Shown piece after piece: positions 1 to 11,045 of a stretch of 64,000 nt of DNA. Below the pieces are notes generated by a model. The model saw nothing but the letters and a program-made list of their open reading frames with translations, did not search any database and had not been told where the DNA came from. Origin of the DNA: Pseudomonas songnenensis (GTDB lineage Bacteria > Pseudomonadota > Gammaproteobacteria > Pseudomonadales > Pseudomonadaceae); NCBI RefSeq assembly GCF_003696315.1, contig NZ_RFFN01000002.1:1-64000 (forward strand), read 5' to 3'. Each line of letters starts with the position of its first letter. Within the stretch, counting starts at the first letter, position 1. Both the position numbers and the translations under genes were made by a program.

Positions 1-198
1 GCGAGGCTGCTCCCCTTTTGCTTTTAAGCGGCGGACTGCCGCAACGGTTGAAAGGGCGTTCACCGGGCCGGTGAGGATCATTGGGCACTGGTCGCGGTCT
101 ACCGATGACCGCGCTACCGCTCAGGTGGACGCGAACGCCCACCCTGACTTCCGGTCACAGGGCGTACATGTCGAGCAGTCCAGGAGCCGTCCACAAAG

Positions 199-1326
199 AT
201 GATGAATGCGCAAACCCCGCAGAGTGCACGCAGGGTCGTGTTGACCTACCCCAATCGGCCACGCGAGCCGCAGCACGAAAAGTTGGTCCACGCCGTGTTG
301 GCCGAACGCCTGGCAGCGCTGCTGGGGCTCAGTTTCGGTGGCGAGTACGACCCGCAGCGGCGCTATGACGCCCACCCCTACCTCGTTCCGTCGGGCACCG
401 TGGTCGGACTGCGTGAAGCGCAGGCGTTGGGCCTGGATGAGGAAGGCGATCTGTTTGGTGGCGTCGTGCCGCAGGCCTTCGTTGAAACCAAGGCGATCAC
501 CCACCCGCTGGTGCGTCCGGATGCGGTCGCGCCGGTTGGCTGGTCACGGGATTTCAGCACGCAGGTGAAGGGCTGCGTTCTGGCCGGCTACAGCGCGTTC
601 AGTCTGGAGGATGCACGCGACGCGGGGCGGCGCCTGTTGCACGAGGGGCCGGTGCGGATCAAACCGGTGCGTGCCACCGGAGGGCGCGGGCAGCAGCGCG
701 TCGATGACAGTGATGCCCTCGACCAGGCTTTGTTCGCCCTCGACGAGCAGGAACTGGCCCGGTATGGCGTGGTTCTGGAGGCGCATCTGGAGCGTGTCAC
801 GACATTCAGTGTCGGTCAGGTACGGATCGGCGGTCGCCTGGCGAGCTATTACGGCACCCAGCGTCTGACCCAGGATAACGCGGGCAACGAGGTGTATGGC
901 GGTTCCGATCTGGTAGTGGTCAATGGTGATTTTGAGGCACTGCTGGCGCTGGACCTGCCGGAAACCACGCGCCTGGCGGTCAGCCAGGCGCAGGTTTACG
1001 ACGAGGCAGCGTCGGCCTGCTACAGGCATTTCTTCGCCTCCCGCCGCAACTACGACATTGCCCAGGGTATCGACGGTCGCGGCCAGCCGCGCTCCGGTGT
1101 GCTCGAGCAGTCCTGGCGCATCGGTGGTGCCAGCAGTGCCGAGATCGCAGCGCTCGAAGCATTCAGGCAGGGCGGTGCGGTGCTTGCGGTAAAGGCGTCT
1201 TCGATCGAACTCTATGGCGAACAGCAGCAGGTCCCGGCCGGCGCCCAGGTGCTGTTTCGGGATGAGGACGCCGACGTCGGCTTCATCACCAAGTGCGTAA
1301 TGGTGGAGGACTATGGCGACGCATAG
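199..1326 (+). CDS. DUF3182 family protein
   Basis: A 375-residue protein of the DUF3182 family, whose function is not established. I recognise it from overall resemblance, including an N-terminal region rich in PHEKLVH-like and PSGT-like segments and a central stretch with PVRIKPVRATGGRGQ (about residues 150-165). A glycine-rich, ATP-grasp-like character is suggested by that stretch, but this is inference. No signal peptide or membrane segment is visible. The start is the first of two adjacent ATGs, 12 bases after AGGAG (182-186). Its last 14 bases overlap the next gene, an alpha/beta hydrolase, so the two are very probably translationally coupled and act together. The 198 bases upstream contain no gene I recognise. 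Confidence 0.75.
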   Translation: MMNAQTPQSARRVVLTYPNRPREPQHEKLVHAVLAERLAALLGLSFGGEYDPQRRYDAHPYLVPSGTVVGLREAQALGLDEEGDLFGGVVPQAFVETKAITHPLVRPDAVAPVGWSRDFSTQVKGCVLAGYSAFSLEDARDAGRRLLHEGPVRIKPVRATGGRGQQRVDDSDALDQALFALDEQELARYGVVLEAHLERVTTFSVGQVRIGGRLASYYGTQRLTQDNAGNEVYGGSDLVVVNGDFEALLALDLPETTRLAVSQAQVYDEAASACYRHFFASRRNYDIAQGIDGRGQPRSGVLEQSWRIGGASSAEIAALEAFRQGGAVLAVKASSIELYGEQQQVPAGAQVLFRDEDADVGFITKCVMVEDYGDA

Positions 1327-2104
1327 TGAGATGGTGAACATTCTGGTAGGCGAGGAACATATCGCTGGGACCTTTCTGTCCCCACCGGAAAAAATGCCAG
1401 GGGTGCTCTTTGTGCATGGTTGGGGCGGTAGCCAGCAGCGTGATCTCAGCCGTGCCCGCGGTATCGCCGGGCTGGGTTGCGTCTGCCTGTCGTTCGACCT
1501 GCGCGGTCATGCGCAAACCCGCGCGCAGCAGGAGACGGTGACCCGCGAACAGAACCTCGACGACCTGCTGGCCGCCTACGATCTGCTCGCCCAGCATCCG
1601 CATATCGACCCTTCGGCGATCGCCGTGGTGGGCACCAGCTACGGCGGATACCTGGCAGCGATCCTCACCGAGTTGCGCCCGGTGAAATGGCTGGCGCTGC
1701 GCGTACCGGCCCTCTATCGCGATGAGGAATGGCAGGTTCCCAAGCGCCAGCTCGACCGCGATGTGCTCAACCAGCTACGCAACAGGCGTGTGCGCCCGGA
1801 GGAAAACCGTGCCCTGGCTGCCTGTGCGGCGTTCCGCGGCGACGTGCTGATCGTCGAGTCCGAGCACGATACCTTCGTTCCTCACGAAACGATCATGAGT
1901 TATCGCGCGGCCTTCCACAGCACCCATTCGCTGACCCATCGCATCATCGATGGTGCCGATCATGCGTTGAGCAACGAGCGCTGTCAGGAGGCCTACACCT
2001 CGATTCTGGTGAACTGGGCGACCGAGATGATCGTTGGTGCACGCCTCGACGAGAAGTCGGCCATGGGTTTCAAGAGCGTGGACGAAGACGAAGCGACAGG
2101 TTGA
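1313..2104 (+). CDS. Alpha/beta hydrolase (dienelactone hydrolase/acyl-peptidase-like)
   Basis: A 263-residue cytoplasmic hydrolase of the alpha/beta fold. The oxyanion-type HGWGG motif lies near residue 33, the nucleophile elbow GTSYGG near residue 104, an acidic residue in EHDTF, and the catalytic histidine in GADHAL, giving a complete Ser-Asp-His triad in the usual order. There is no signal peptide. The substrate cannot be read from the sequence; an esterase, thioesterase or peptidase role is possible. It overlaps the end of the DUF3182 gene by 14 bases, so the two likely form one operon. ATG at 1331 is an alternative start. The next gene is convergent, with only 30 bases between. Confidence 0.8.
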   Translation: MATHSEMVNILVGEEHIAGTFLSPPEKMPGVLFVHGWGGSQQRDLSRARGIAGLGCVCLSFDLRGHAQTRAQQETVTREQNLDDLLAAYDLLAQHPHIDPSAIAVVGTSYGGYLAAILTELRPVKWLALRVPALYRDEEWQVPKRQLDRDVLNQLRNRRVRPEENRALAACAAFRGDVLIVESEHDTFVPHETIMSYRAAFHSTHSLTHRIIDGADHALSNERCQEAYTSILVNWATEMIVGARLDEKSAMGFKSVDEDEATG

Positions 2105-2134
2105 GTATGGCGGCGACCAGCTGGGCCGCCGCTG

Positions 2135-3163
2135 TCATTCGGGCGGCGTGGCCGGGGGCGTCGGACCGACGAAACGGCTCCAGCGCCGGTCGAGTACCTG
2201 CTGTTTGAGCACTTCGATCACGTCCACCAGCAGCTCCTCCAACGCCAGATCGGTATGCTCGTCCTGATACACCCAGGCATCGAAGAATTCGTCTGCCAGG
2301 CTCCCGGCCAGTGCTTGGAACTGCGGGCCGCGCATGCCCTCCACGGCACCCTGCAGCAGCCTTGCGGCAATGTCACTGAGGGCTTCGTCAAGGGTGCTGG
2401 CCAGGCGATTGCCAAGGGGCAGCCGGCGCAGGCTGTGCATTTCCGGGTTGTCCTGCAGCGCCTGATGGATCAGCTGGCTGACGTAGCCTTCAATGGCGCC
2501 GCGATTGTCGCGGTAACCGGTTTCCAGCATGGCCTGCAGGCGCCGCGAAATATCATTCAGCACACGCTGCTTGCGCGGGCGGACCACCTCCTGCAACAGC
2601 CGCCGCGAGAGGTCGTCACTGGCGCCGATCTCCTGCTGCAGGCGACCGAACAGACGTACCATCACCCGGTCGGAAAGCTCTTCGATCAGCAGGTAGTAAT
2701 AGCGGCTGAAGACCCCGTAGATCGCCCAGTTGCGCATGTCGATCAGGCCCAGGCGCTGCAGGCGGATCAGCAGGGCGCCAATGCGCAGCACGCGCAGCCA
2801 GCGCAATCCGGCCAGAGGGATGCAGCCGATCACGTCATACCAGTGGGTGAAGGGGTAGTAATACCAGCGCGCATAGCGCCGCTCGAATATGGCCACCGTC
2901 CAGCCGAGCAGGACGTCGAGCACGAAGATCGCGACGAAGCCGAGATCGATGTACTGGAAGTTCGCGTGGATGGTCTGCTGGTAGTTCTCGTGCAGTCGCG
3001 GCGCGAGGCTCGCCAGTGTCGTATTGATCGGTTGCAGCGCGAACAGGCTGTCGAACAGGATCAGCGCCAGGTTCACGCACACCAGCAGGACGATGAACAC
3101 TTCCCAGATGGCATGCAGCCCATCGCGCCGTCGCGCCTGTTGTGCGACGCTCTGCTCAGCCAT
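2135..3163 (-). CDS. Voltage-sensor-like membrane protein without a pore domain
   Basis: A 342-residue protein whose first ~150 residues resemble the S1-S4 part of an ion-transporter (voltage-gated channel) domain. Hydrophobic segments lie at about 18-38, 70-92 and 108-118, followed by an S4-like helix at 119-137 with arginines 121, 124, 127, 134 and 137 spaced every three or seven residues. No S5-S6 pore or selectivity filter (TVGYG or equivalent) follows. The remaining ~190 residues look soluble and helical, rich in LLQ and RR segments. The start at MAEQS is chosen because it overlaps the stop of the upstream adenosyltransferase by 8 bases; an in-frame ATG at 3208 lies deep inside that gene. 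Function unknown; annotators often call such proteins ion transporters. Confidence 0.7.
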   Translation of the reverse strand: MAEQSVAQQARRRDGLHAIWEVFIVLLVCVNLALILFDSLFALQPINTTLASLAPRLHENYQQTIHANFQYIDLGFVAIFVLDVLLGWTVAIFERRYARWYYYPFTHWYDVIGCIPLAGLRWLRVLRIGALLIRLQRLGLIDMRNWAIYGVFSRYYYLLIEELSDRVMVRLFGRLQQEIGASDDLSRRLLQEVVRPRKQRVLNDISRRLQAMLETGYRDNRGAIEGYVSQLIHQALQDNPEMHSLRRLPLGNRLASTLDEALSDIAARLLQGAVEGMRGPQFQALAGSLADEFFDAWVYQDEHTDLALEELLVDVIEVLKQQVLDRRWSRFVGPTPPATPPE

Positions 3164-3746
3164 TCGCCTGGGGCTTCGCGGCGGCCGGCTGCCAGAGGAT
3201 TTCTCCACAACCCTGGCGGCGGGCGATCAGACGTGCAGCGACGAACAGCGCATCGGAAAGGCGGTTCAGGTAGGCGAGCAACACCGGGCGCACGGCTTCG
3301 CTGGCGTTCAGCAGCTGGCAACGGCGTTCGGCCGTACGGGTCATGCTGCGGCAGAGGTGCGCGAGGGCGATCAGTCGGGAACCGCCGGGCAGAATGAATT
3401 CCTTCAGCGGGCCGAGTTCCTCGTTCCAGCGATCGATGGCCTGCTCCAGTCGTTCGATCTCGCCTTCCTGCAGGGCCTGGTAGTCGGGCATCGCCAGTTC
3501 GCCGCCGAGATCGAACAGACGGTGCTGGCAGGGGGCGAGGACACTGATCAGCTCATCGAGGGCTGGCCATTGCACCTGTGCCTCCGCCAGTTCGGCCAGT
3601 AGCAGCCCCAATTGACTGTTCAGCGTGTCGACCTCACCCATGGCTTCCACGCGTGGATGGTCCTTGGGCACGCGGCGGCCGTCGCCGAGCCCGGTTTCGC
3701 CGGTGTCGCCGGTGCGGGTGTAGATTTTCGACAGTCGATTGCCCAT
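3156..3746 (-). CDS. Cob(I)alamin adenosyltransferase, PduO type
   Basis: A 196-residue ATP:cob(I)alamin adenosyltransferase. Such enzymes transfer the adenosyl group of ATP to cob(I)alamin (or a corrinoid precursor) to make the 5'-deoxyadenosyl cofactor. The N-terminal nucleotide-binding signature KIYTRTGDTGETGLGDG is intact at about residues 6-23. The central helix motif with MTRTAERR, which carries the conserved Arg-Glu pair, is also present. The length is typical for the family and no signal peptide is seen. It follows the sensor kinase gene by 19 bases and overlaps the downstream membrane protein by 8, so it is probably in the same transcript. No other cobalamin gene is in the window. 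Confidence 0.93.
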   Translation of the reverse strand: MGNRLSKIYTRTGDTGETGLGDGRRVPKDHPRVEAMGEVDTLNSQLGLLLAELAEAQVQWPALDELISVLAPCQHRLFDLGGELAMPDYQALQEGEIERLEQAIDRWNEELGPLKEFILPGGSRLIALAHLCRSMTRTAERRCQLLNASEAVRPVLLAYLNRLSDALFVAARLIARRQGCGEILWQPAAAKPQANG

Positions 3747-3765
3747 GCGATTTTGATCCCTTGGT

Positions 3766-5781
3766 TCAGGTCGTGGCTGGCTCGGCGGGCGAGTTCAGCG
3801 GCAGGCGCAGGGTAAAGGTGGTGCCGTGGCCGGGTTGGCACTGCACCTCCATCTGGCCCTGATGATTGTTGGTGATGATGAAATACGAAACGGAAAGACC
3901 CAGTCCGGTTCCCTGACCGACTTCCTTGGTGGTGAAGAACGGCTCGAAGATGCGCTTGCGCACATTCTCTGGAATACCGCCGCCGTTGTCCTCCACCTGG
4001 ATTTCCGCCCAGGGCGGGTTCAGGCGTGTGCGCAGGATGATCTGTCCGGGTTCGCCGACCTGGTGCGCATGGATGGCCTGGGCAGCGTTCTTCAGCAGAT
4101 TGAGCAGCACCTGTTCCAGCTCGTTGCCGATGCAGGGCACCCGGTCCACCCGCGGGTCGAAATCCCGGACGATATCGATGGCCTTGAAGTCGAAACCCTC
4201 CATCAGCGCGAAGTCGTTGCCCGCTATTTCCAGCGCCTGATCGATCAGCACCGGCAGGTGGCAGTCGGCCAACTGGCGGTTGCTCATGCGGCTGAAGCTG
4301 AGCATGTGGCTGACGATCTTCGCCGCGCGCGAGCCCGCCTGCTGGATGCCATCGAGCAGCTGCGGTACCTCGCGGCGCTGCAGGTACTGGTTGACCGCCT
4401 CCAGGCGCACGCCGGTTTCCTCCGCGGCCTCCCGATTGCGTTCGAGTTCCGGCGACAGCCGGCGGCGAATGTTCTGCGCATTGTGCAGGATGGCGCCGAG
4501 TGGGTTGTTGATCTCATGGGCCATGCCGGCCGCCAGGCTGCCGACCGAGAGCATCTTCTCTGACTGCACCATCATTTCTTCCATGTTGATGCGCTGGGTG
4601 ATGTCGTCGATGCGGATCACCACGCCACGGCCGCCCGCGCCGGTCAACGGATAGCAGGTGAGCGCGTAGTGGTGCGGCTCGTCGTTGCGCAGCCAGGTCA
4701 CCCGTTCGATCTTCGCCACCACGTGCTGCTCCGAGGTACGGCGAATCTGCGCAAGAAAGGGCTTGAGCGGCTCGAACGCAACGAACACGGGTTGATTGAG
4801 CGCGTCATCCAGTGGCGTTCCGGAAAGCGCGCTGGCTTCCTGGTTCCACTGCGTGACGTACAGCTGCTCGTCGAGGGCGATAAGTGCCGAGGGCATCGAG
4901 TCGATGATGCTGTTGAGGTACTTCTGGAATCCGGTGAGCTTCTGCTCGATCTTGCTGCGCACCTGGACTTCCAGCTCCAGTTTGCGGTTGGAATGACGTG
5001 TCTCCTCGGCCAGGCCCTGGGCATGGTCGAACGCCTCCTGGGCATCGTCACGGGCGCGCTTGAGCTGCTGCTCGCGGGCTTCCATGCGTGACAGCATGGT
5101 GTTGAACGCATCGGCCAACCGGCCGATCTCGTCCTGATTGCCGGGCTTGGCGCGCAGCGAGTAATCCTCCTCGCGGGTAACCTGGCGCGACAGGGCTTCC
5201 AGGTCGCGGATCGGACGGGTGATGAGCTGGCGGATCTGCCTGGCGACCAGCAACCAGAGCAACAGGCTGGCCACGAGGATTGCCAGGCTCGCCGTCAGGG
5301 TGCCGGTGTAGAAGGCCCCTGGCAGCTCGCTGCTGGCGACCATCAGCAGGTGACCGGCACTGCCGTCCGGTTGCGGCAGCCTGACCAGCAGATTGGCGCG
5401 GATCTCGCCGGTGCGCCACTGGGCGACCGCACCGAGCTGTTCCGGCAAGCGCAGCCGTTCACCTTGCTGCAGTTGCGCGAGGCTGTTGCCGTGCCCGTCG
5501 TAGATCACCGCGGCGCGCAATGGCGCATAACCTTCCAGGCGCCTGAGCAACGCGTTGGCTGCTTCCGGCGACGACAGCGCGCGGGTGCTCAGCTCTTCGG
5601 TGGCGAACAATTCGCCGAGGGTGTGCATGGCCTGCGGCGCCACGCTCTGCCGCGAAATCCAGTAGGCCGCACTGATGAAGGTGAGATTGGAGATCAGCAG
5701 CACGGCGGCAAGCAGGACGAGGAGGGCGAGCAGCAGTTTGCGGCCGACTGGGAGATTTTCGAGGCGCTGACGCAGGATCAT
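3766..5781 (-). CDS. Membrane sensor histidine kinase with HAMP and PAS domains
   Basis: A 671-residue inner-membrane sensor kinase, equivalent by position to P. aeruginosa PA4398. Transmembrane helices at about 17-39 and 158-180 flank a ~115-residue periplasmic sensor. A HAMP domain, a coiled coil and a PAS domain (starting near IIDSMPSALIALDEQ) follow. The kinase core has the H-box AGMAHEINNPLGA near residue 420, the N-box (LLNLLKNAAQAI), G1 (EDNGGGIPE), F (FEPFFTTK) and G2 (GTGLGLS). The catalytic elements all appear intact, of the NtrB/PhoR-like class. No response regulator is immediately adjacent; the closest is the degenerate-GGDEF regulator two genes upstream in the same orientation, a plausible partner. 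The signal is unknown. Confidence 0.93.
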   Translation of the reverse strand: MILRQRLENLPVGRKLLLALLVLLAAVLLISNLTFISAAYWISRQSVAPQAMHTLGELFATEELSTRALSSPEAANALLRRLEGYAPLRAAVIYDGHGNSLAQLQQGERLRLPEQLGAVAQWRTGEIRANLLVRLPQPDGSAGHLLMVASSELPGAFYTGTLTASLAILVASLLLWLLVARQIRQLITRPIRDLEALSRQVTREEDYSLRAKPGNQDEIGRLADAFNTMLSRMEAREQQLKRARDDAQEAFDHAQGLAEETRHSNRKLELEVQVRSKIEQKLTGFQKYLNSIIDSMPSALIALDEQLYVTQWNQEASALSGTPLDDALNQPVFVAFEPLKPFLAQIRRTSEQHVVAKIERVTWLRNDEPHHYALTCYPLTGAGGRGVVIRIDDITQRINMEEMMVQSEKMLSVGSLAAGMAHEINNPLGAILHNAQNIRRRLSPELERNREAAEETGVRLEAVNQYLQRREVPQLLDGIQQAGSRAAKIVSHMLSFSRMSNRQLADCHLPVLIDQALEIAGNDFALMEGFDFKAIDIVRDFDPRVDRVPCIGNELEQVLLNLLKNAAQAIHAHQVGEPGQIILRTRLNPPWAEIQVEDNGGGIPENVRKRIFEPFFTTKEVGQGTGLGLSVSYFIITNNHQGQMEVQCQPGHGTTFTLRLPLNSPAEPATT

Positions 5782-5826
5782 TGGCGGGCACGGCGTAGCA
5801 GAGGGTTTCTGCAGGGTAGCCGCGGC

Positions 5827-7708
<1,882 letters not shown>

Positions 7709-7864
7709 GGCAAGCTCAATCAATTGAAAGGGGGACGTCCTGTCACTCTTGCCGTAGGGCGGGCGCTGACACGTCGAATCGTTATAATGACCGCGCATTC
7801 TAAACCGTCAAGACACGCGCGCTCGGCACATGCGGCCCGTCGCGCTACATAGTGGAGGAATCCC

Positions 7865-8344
7865 ATGCCCTCGTTCGACGTGGTGTCCGAACTGGACAAA
7901 CACGAAGTCACCAACGCGATCGACAACGCCATCAAGGAACTGGATCGTCGTTACGATCTGCGCGGCAAAGGCAGCTTCGAGCAGAAGGACCTGACCGTGC
8001 AGCTGACGGCGGATGCCGAGTTTCAATTGGAGCAGATGCTCGAAATCCTCAAGTTGAGCCTGGTCAAGCGCAAGATCGATATCCAGTGTCTGGAAATCAA
8101 GGATGCCTATGCATCCGGCAAGAGCACCAAGCAGGAAGTGGTGCTGCGCGAGGGAATCGACAAGGAACTGGCGAAGAAGATTGTCGCCTACATCAAGGAC
8201 GCCAAGCTCAAGGTACAAGCCGCCATCCAGGGCGAGCAGGTGCGTGTGACCGGCAAGAAGCGCGACGATCTGCAGGAAGCCATCGCCCTGCTGCGTGGCC
8301 ACGAATTCGGCATGCCGCTGCAGTTCAACAACTTCCGCGACTGA
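7865..8344 (+). CDS. yajQ: YajQ family nucleotide-binding protein
   Basis: A 159-residue protein of the YajQ (UPF0234) family, two tandem RNA-recognition-like folds. It starts with the family hallmark [15 protein letters not shown] and contains the conserved RYDLRGK segment and the C-terminal [14 protein letters not shown]. Members bind nucleotides; the Xanthomonas homologue has been described as a c-di-GMP receptor acting on virulence transcription, and E. coli YajQ as a tRNA/nucleotide-binding protein. A strong ribosome site, GGAGG, ends seven bases before the ATG. A TATAAT hexamer at 7783-7788 could be the -10 of its promoter, but no good -35 is seen at the right distance. Divergent from the degenerate-GGDEF regulator. 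Confidence 0.95.
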   Translation: MPSFDVVSELDKHEVTNAIDNAIKELDRRYDLRGKGSFEQKDLTVQLTADAEFQLEQMLEILKLSLVKRKIDIQCLEIKDAYASGKSTKQEVVLREGIDKELAKKIVAYIKDAKLKVQAAIQGEQVRVTGKKRDDLQEAIALLRGHEFGMPLQFNNFRD

Positions 8345-8433
8345 GTTCTCTCCGCGCCCAGGCGCGTGCTCTGCACCCCCGCTTTTCGTCGGTGCCCATC
8401 CTCCGGGCACCGATGCCTTGAAGGAGTATCTCC

Positions 8434-9258
8434 ATGGACCTCTCCGTCGACTACCTGGTCGATCTTTCCGAATCCTGGCTGCCCGTCGTGCTGCAATACG
8501 GCGCGCAGGTGACGCTGGCACTGCTGACGTTCCTGTTCGGCTGGTGGCTGATCAACACCCTCACCGCCAAGGTCAGCAGCCTGCTGCAGCGCCGGCAGGT
8601 GGACCCGACCCTGCACGGCTTCATTGGCAGCCTGGCCAGTGTGGTGCTCAAGGTGCTGCTGCTGGTCAGCGTGGCGTCGATGATCGGGGTGGAAACCACA
8701 TCCTTCATCGCGGTGATCGGTGCCGCCGGTCTGGCCATCGGCCTGGCCTTGCAGGGCAGCTTGGCGAACTTCGCTGGTGGTGTGCTGATCCTGCTGTTCC
8801 GTCCGTTTCGCGTTGGCGAGTGGATCGAGGCGCAAGGTATCGCGGGCACCGTCAACTCCATCCAGATCTTTCATACGGTGCTCAAGACCGGAGACAACAA
8901 GACCGTGGTGGTGCCCAACGGGGCACTTTCCAATGGACACATCACCAACTTCTCCCGCGAGCCGCGGCGCCGTGCCGACATCAACATCGGCATCGACTAC
9001 AGCAGCGATATCAAGCTGGCGCGACAGGTGTTGCTGGAAATTGCCGAGGATCCGCGGGTACTGCGCGAGCCCGAGCCGGTGGTGTTCGTCACCGGACTTG
9101 GCGACAGCTCGGTGAATCTGTCCCTGCGTGTATGGGTGGCGACCGCTGACTTCTGGCCGGTGACCTTCAGCTTCACCGAACAGGCCAAGGAGCGCCTGAC
9201 TGCCGCTGGCGTGGGTATTCCGTTCCCGCAGCGGGTAGTGCATCTCGTGCAGCGCTGA
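8434..9258 (+). CDS. mscS: MscS-family small-conductance mechanosensitive channel
   Basis: A 274-residue inner-membrane channel of the MscS family, which opens under membrane tension to release solutes during osmotic downshock. Three N-terminal transmembrane helices are visible (about 22-45, 60-85, 90-118). The pore helix carries the glycine/alanine pattern GAAGLAIGLALQGSLANFAGGVL. The cytoplasmic beta domain begins with the signature FRPFRVGEWIE, and the motif VVPNGALSNGHITN follows. The length is close to E. coli MscS (286). AAGGAG lies 9 bases before the start. It follows yajQ by 89 bases in the same orientation and is followed by a terminator hairpin. Confidence 0.95.
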   Translation: MDLSVDYLVDLSESWLPVVLQYGAQVTLALLTFLFGWWLINTLTAKVSSLLQRRQVDPTLHGFIGSLASVVLKVLLLVSVASMIGVETTSFIAVIGAAGLAIGLALQGSLANFAGGVLILLFRPFRVGEWIEAQGIAGTVNSIQIFHTVLKTGDNKTVVVPNGALSNGHITNFSREPRRRADINIGIDYSSDIKLARQVLLEIAEDPRVLREPEPVVFVTGLGDSSVNLSLRVWVATADFWPVTFSFTEQAKERLTAAGVGIPFPQRVVHLVQR

Positions 9259-9275
9259 TTCGACCTGCAGACACA

Positions 9276-9301
9276 ACGAAGCCGGCAGTTGCCGGCTTCG
9301 T
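9276..9301. terminator. Hairpin terminator between mscS and ampG
   Basis: A perfect 12-bp stem (ACGAAGCCGGCA) with a two-base gap, followed on the plus strand by CGTTTT. It sits between the convergent mscS and ampG stops and can serve both strands. Confidence 0.85.
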
Positions 9302-9306
9302 CGTTT

Positions 9307-11007
9307 TCAGCTGCGCTCCGAGACGCCTTCGCGTTCCCCGTCATCCGGCTGCCGTCGGCTCCGGGTCCATTGCCAGGCAATCAGCACCAGCGTCGGGATA
9401 CCCAGCAGGGCAGTGACGAGGAAGAAGTTGCTGTAGCCGAGGCTTTCGACCATCACGCCGGAATAGCCGCCGAGCAGGCGCGGCAACAGCAGCATCAGCG
9501 AGCTGAGCAACGCATATTGCGTGGCGGAAAACTTCAGGTTAGTCAGGCTCGACAGGTAGGCAACGAACGCGGTGGAGGCCAGGCCGCCACTGAAGTTATC
9601 GCAGGAAATGGTGACGATGAGCATCTGCAGGTTCGCACCCATCTCCACCAGGAGCATGAACATCAGGTTGGTCGCCGCCGACGCGACGCCGCCGATGAAG
9701 AGGATGGGCAGGATGCTGAAGCGCACGATGAGCAACCCGCCGAACGCCGCGCCAAGCAATGTCATGACCAGACCGAACAGCTTGCTGACGCTGGCGATCT
9801 CGTCCTTGGAAAATCCCTGGTCGATGTAGAACACGTTGGCCATCACACCCATCACCGTGTCCGACATGCGATAGGTGGCGATCAGCCCGAGCAGCAACAG
9901 GGCCTGCCAGCGATAGCGGACGATGAAATCGGTGATCGGCGTCAGTACCGGGCCCATCAGGATGCGTCCGGGAGCCGACAGACAGCCCCAGCAGATCAGC
10001 AGGTACATGGTGCCGCGTGGCCAGTAGCCGCCCCAGTAGGACTGGAACATGCCCGTGGTGGACACCATCAGGATGATCAGCACGATCACCGACACTGCCT
10101 GGTGGGCGAAGTCGAAGCGGGTCGGCCGTTGGCGTTCCTTGGCTTGACTGAAGATGTGCCGTACCGGGACGAACAGCGCCCGCCCTACCGGCGAAATCGT
10201 TCCGAGAATGAACAGCGCGTAGAGGGTCGCCCGCGGCCAGGCCTGAGCGATCAGTGCATTGATCATTGCCGGTACCGAGATCAGCAGCACCAGCAGCAGG
10301 CCGACCGCTGCCAGCTGATGGTTGAAGCTGAAGCGTGACGGCTCGTTGGGGAGCGGGGTGCCTGCATCCGGTTCACGGATCACCAGGCTGGTGATCAGGC
10401 CGGGAACGATCAGCAGCGCGAAGACCAGATAAGTCGTGGTCCAGGCCGCCTGGTTGTAATCGACGCTGCTCGATCCCAACCATTCGGCGAGGAACAGGGC
10501 GCCGGCACTGGCTAGCAGCATGGCGATCCGGTAGCCGGTCATGTAACTCGCGGCCAGGGTCGCCTGCAATTTGTCCTCGGCGATCTCCAGGCGATAGGCA
10601 TCGATGGCGATATCCTGGGTGGCCGAGGAAAAAGCCACCACCACCGCCAGCGCGATGAGCATGGTCAGGTTGTGCTGTGGATTGCACAGCGCCATGCCGA
10701 TCAGGCCGATGGCGATCAGCGCTTGCGACAACACCAGCCATGAGCGCCGGCGGCCAAGGCTGCCGATCCAGGGCAGGCGCCACTGGTCGAGCATCGGCGA
10801 CCAGACCCACTTGAAGGCATAAGCCAGACTGATCCAGCTGGCGAAACCGATGGTCTCCCGGGAAACGCCCGCTTCGCGCAGCCAGACCGACAGCGTGGAG
10901 AACACCAGTACAGCGGGAAGGCCCGCGGCGAAACCCAGCAACAGCAGGGCCAGCGTAGCGGGGCTGGCGTAGGCGGCTAGCGCATCGCGCCAGGTTTCAC
11001 GGGACAT
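9307..11007 (-). CDS. ampG: AmpG muropeptide transporter (MFS)
   Basis: A 566-residue polytopic inner-membrane permease of the AmpG family. AmpG imports GlcNAc-anhydroMurNAc peptides from the periplasm for cell-wall recycling, and in pseudomonads it is needed for AmpR-dependent beta-lactamase induction. The N-terminus (LLLLGFAAGLPAVLVFSTLSVWL) and the motif SPMLDQ before LGRRRSW match the family. About 14 hydrophobic helices are spread over the chain, and the extended length with inserted helices in the middle matches Pseudomonas AmpG (PA4393). Position next to mscS and yajQ is also conserved. No ampR or ampC is in the window. Confidence 0.9.
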   Translation of the reverse strand: MSRETWRDALAAYASPATLALLLLGFAAGLPAVLVFSTLSVWLREAGVSRETIGFASWISLAYAFKWVWSPMLDQWRLPWIGSLGRRRSWLVLSQALIAIGLIGMALCNPQHNLTMLIALAVVVAFSSATQDIAIDAYRLEIAEDKLQATLAASYMTGYRIAMLLASAGALFLAEWLGSSSVDYNQAAWTTTYLVFALLIVPGLITSLVIREPDAGTPLPNEPSRFSFNHQLAAVGLLLVLLISVPAMINALIAQAWPRATLYALFILGTISPVGRALFVPVRHIFSQAKERQRPTRFDFAHQAVSVIVLIILMVSTTGMFQSYWGGYWPRGTMYLLICWGCLSAPGRILMGPVLTPITDFIVRYRWQALLLLGLIATYRMSDTVMGVMANVFYIDQGFSKDEIASVSKLFGLVMTLLGAAFGGLLIVRFSILPILFIGGVASAATNLMFMLLVEMGANLQMLIVTISCDNFSGGLASTAFVAYLSSLTNLKFSATQYALLSSLMLLLPRLLGGYSGVMVESLGYSNFFLVTALLGIPTLVLIAWQWTRSRRQPDDGEREGVSERS

Positions 11008-11045
11008 ACATCGAGGTTCTGTGCAGTTCGGACGAAGGGCGCACT

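Noticed and set aside
2255-3397. A 380-codon plus-strand open frame
   Set aside because: Antisense to the voltage-sensor-like and adenosyltransferase genes, both with recognisable domains.
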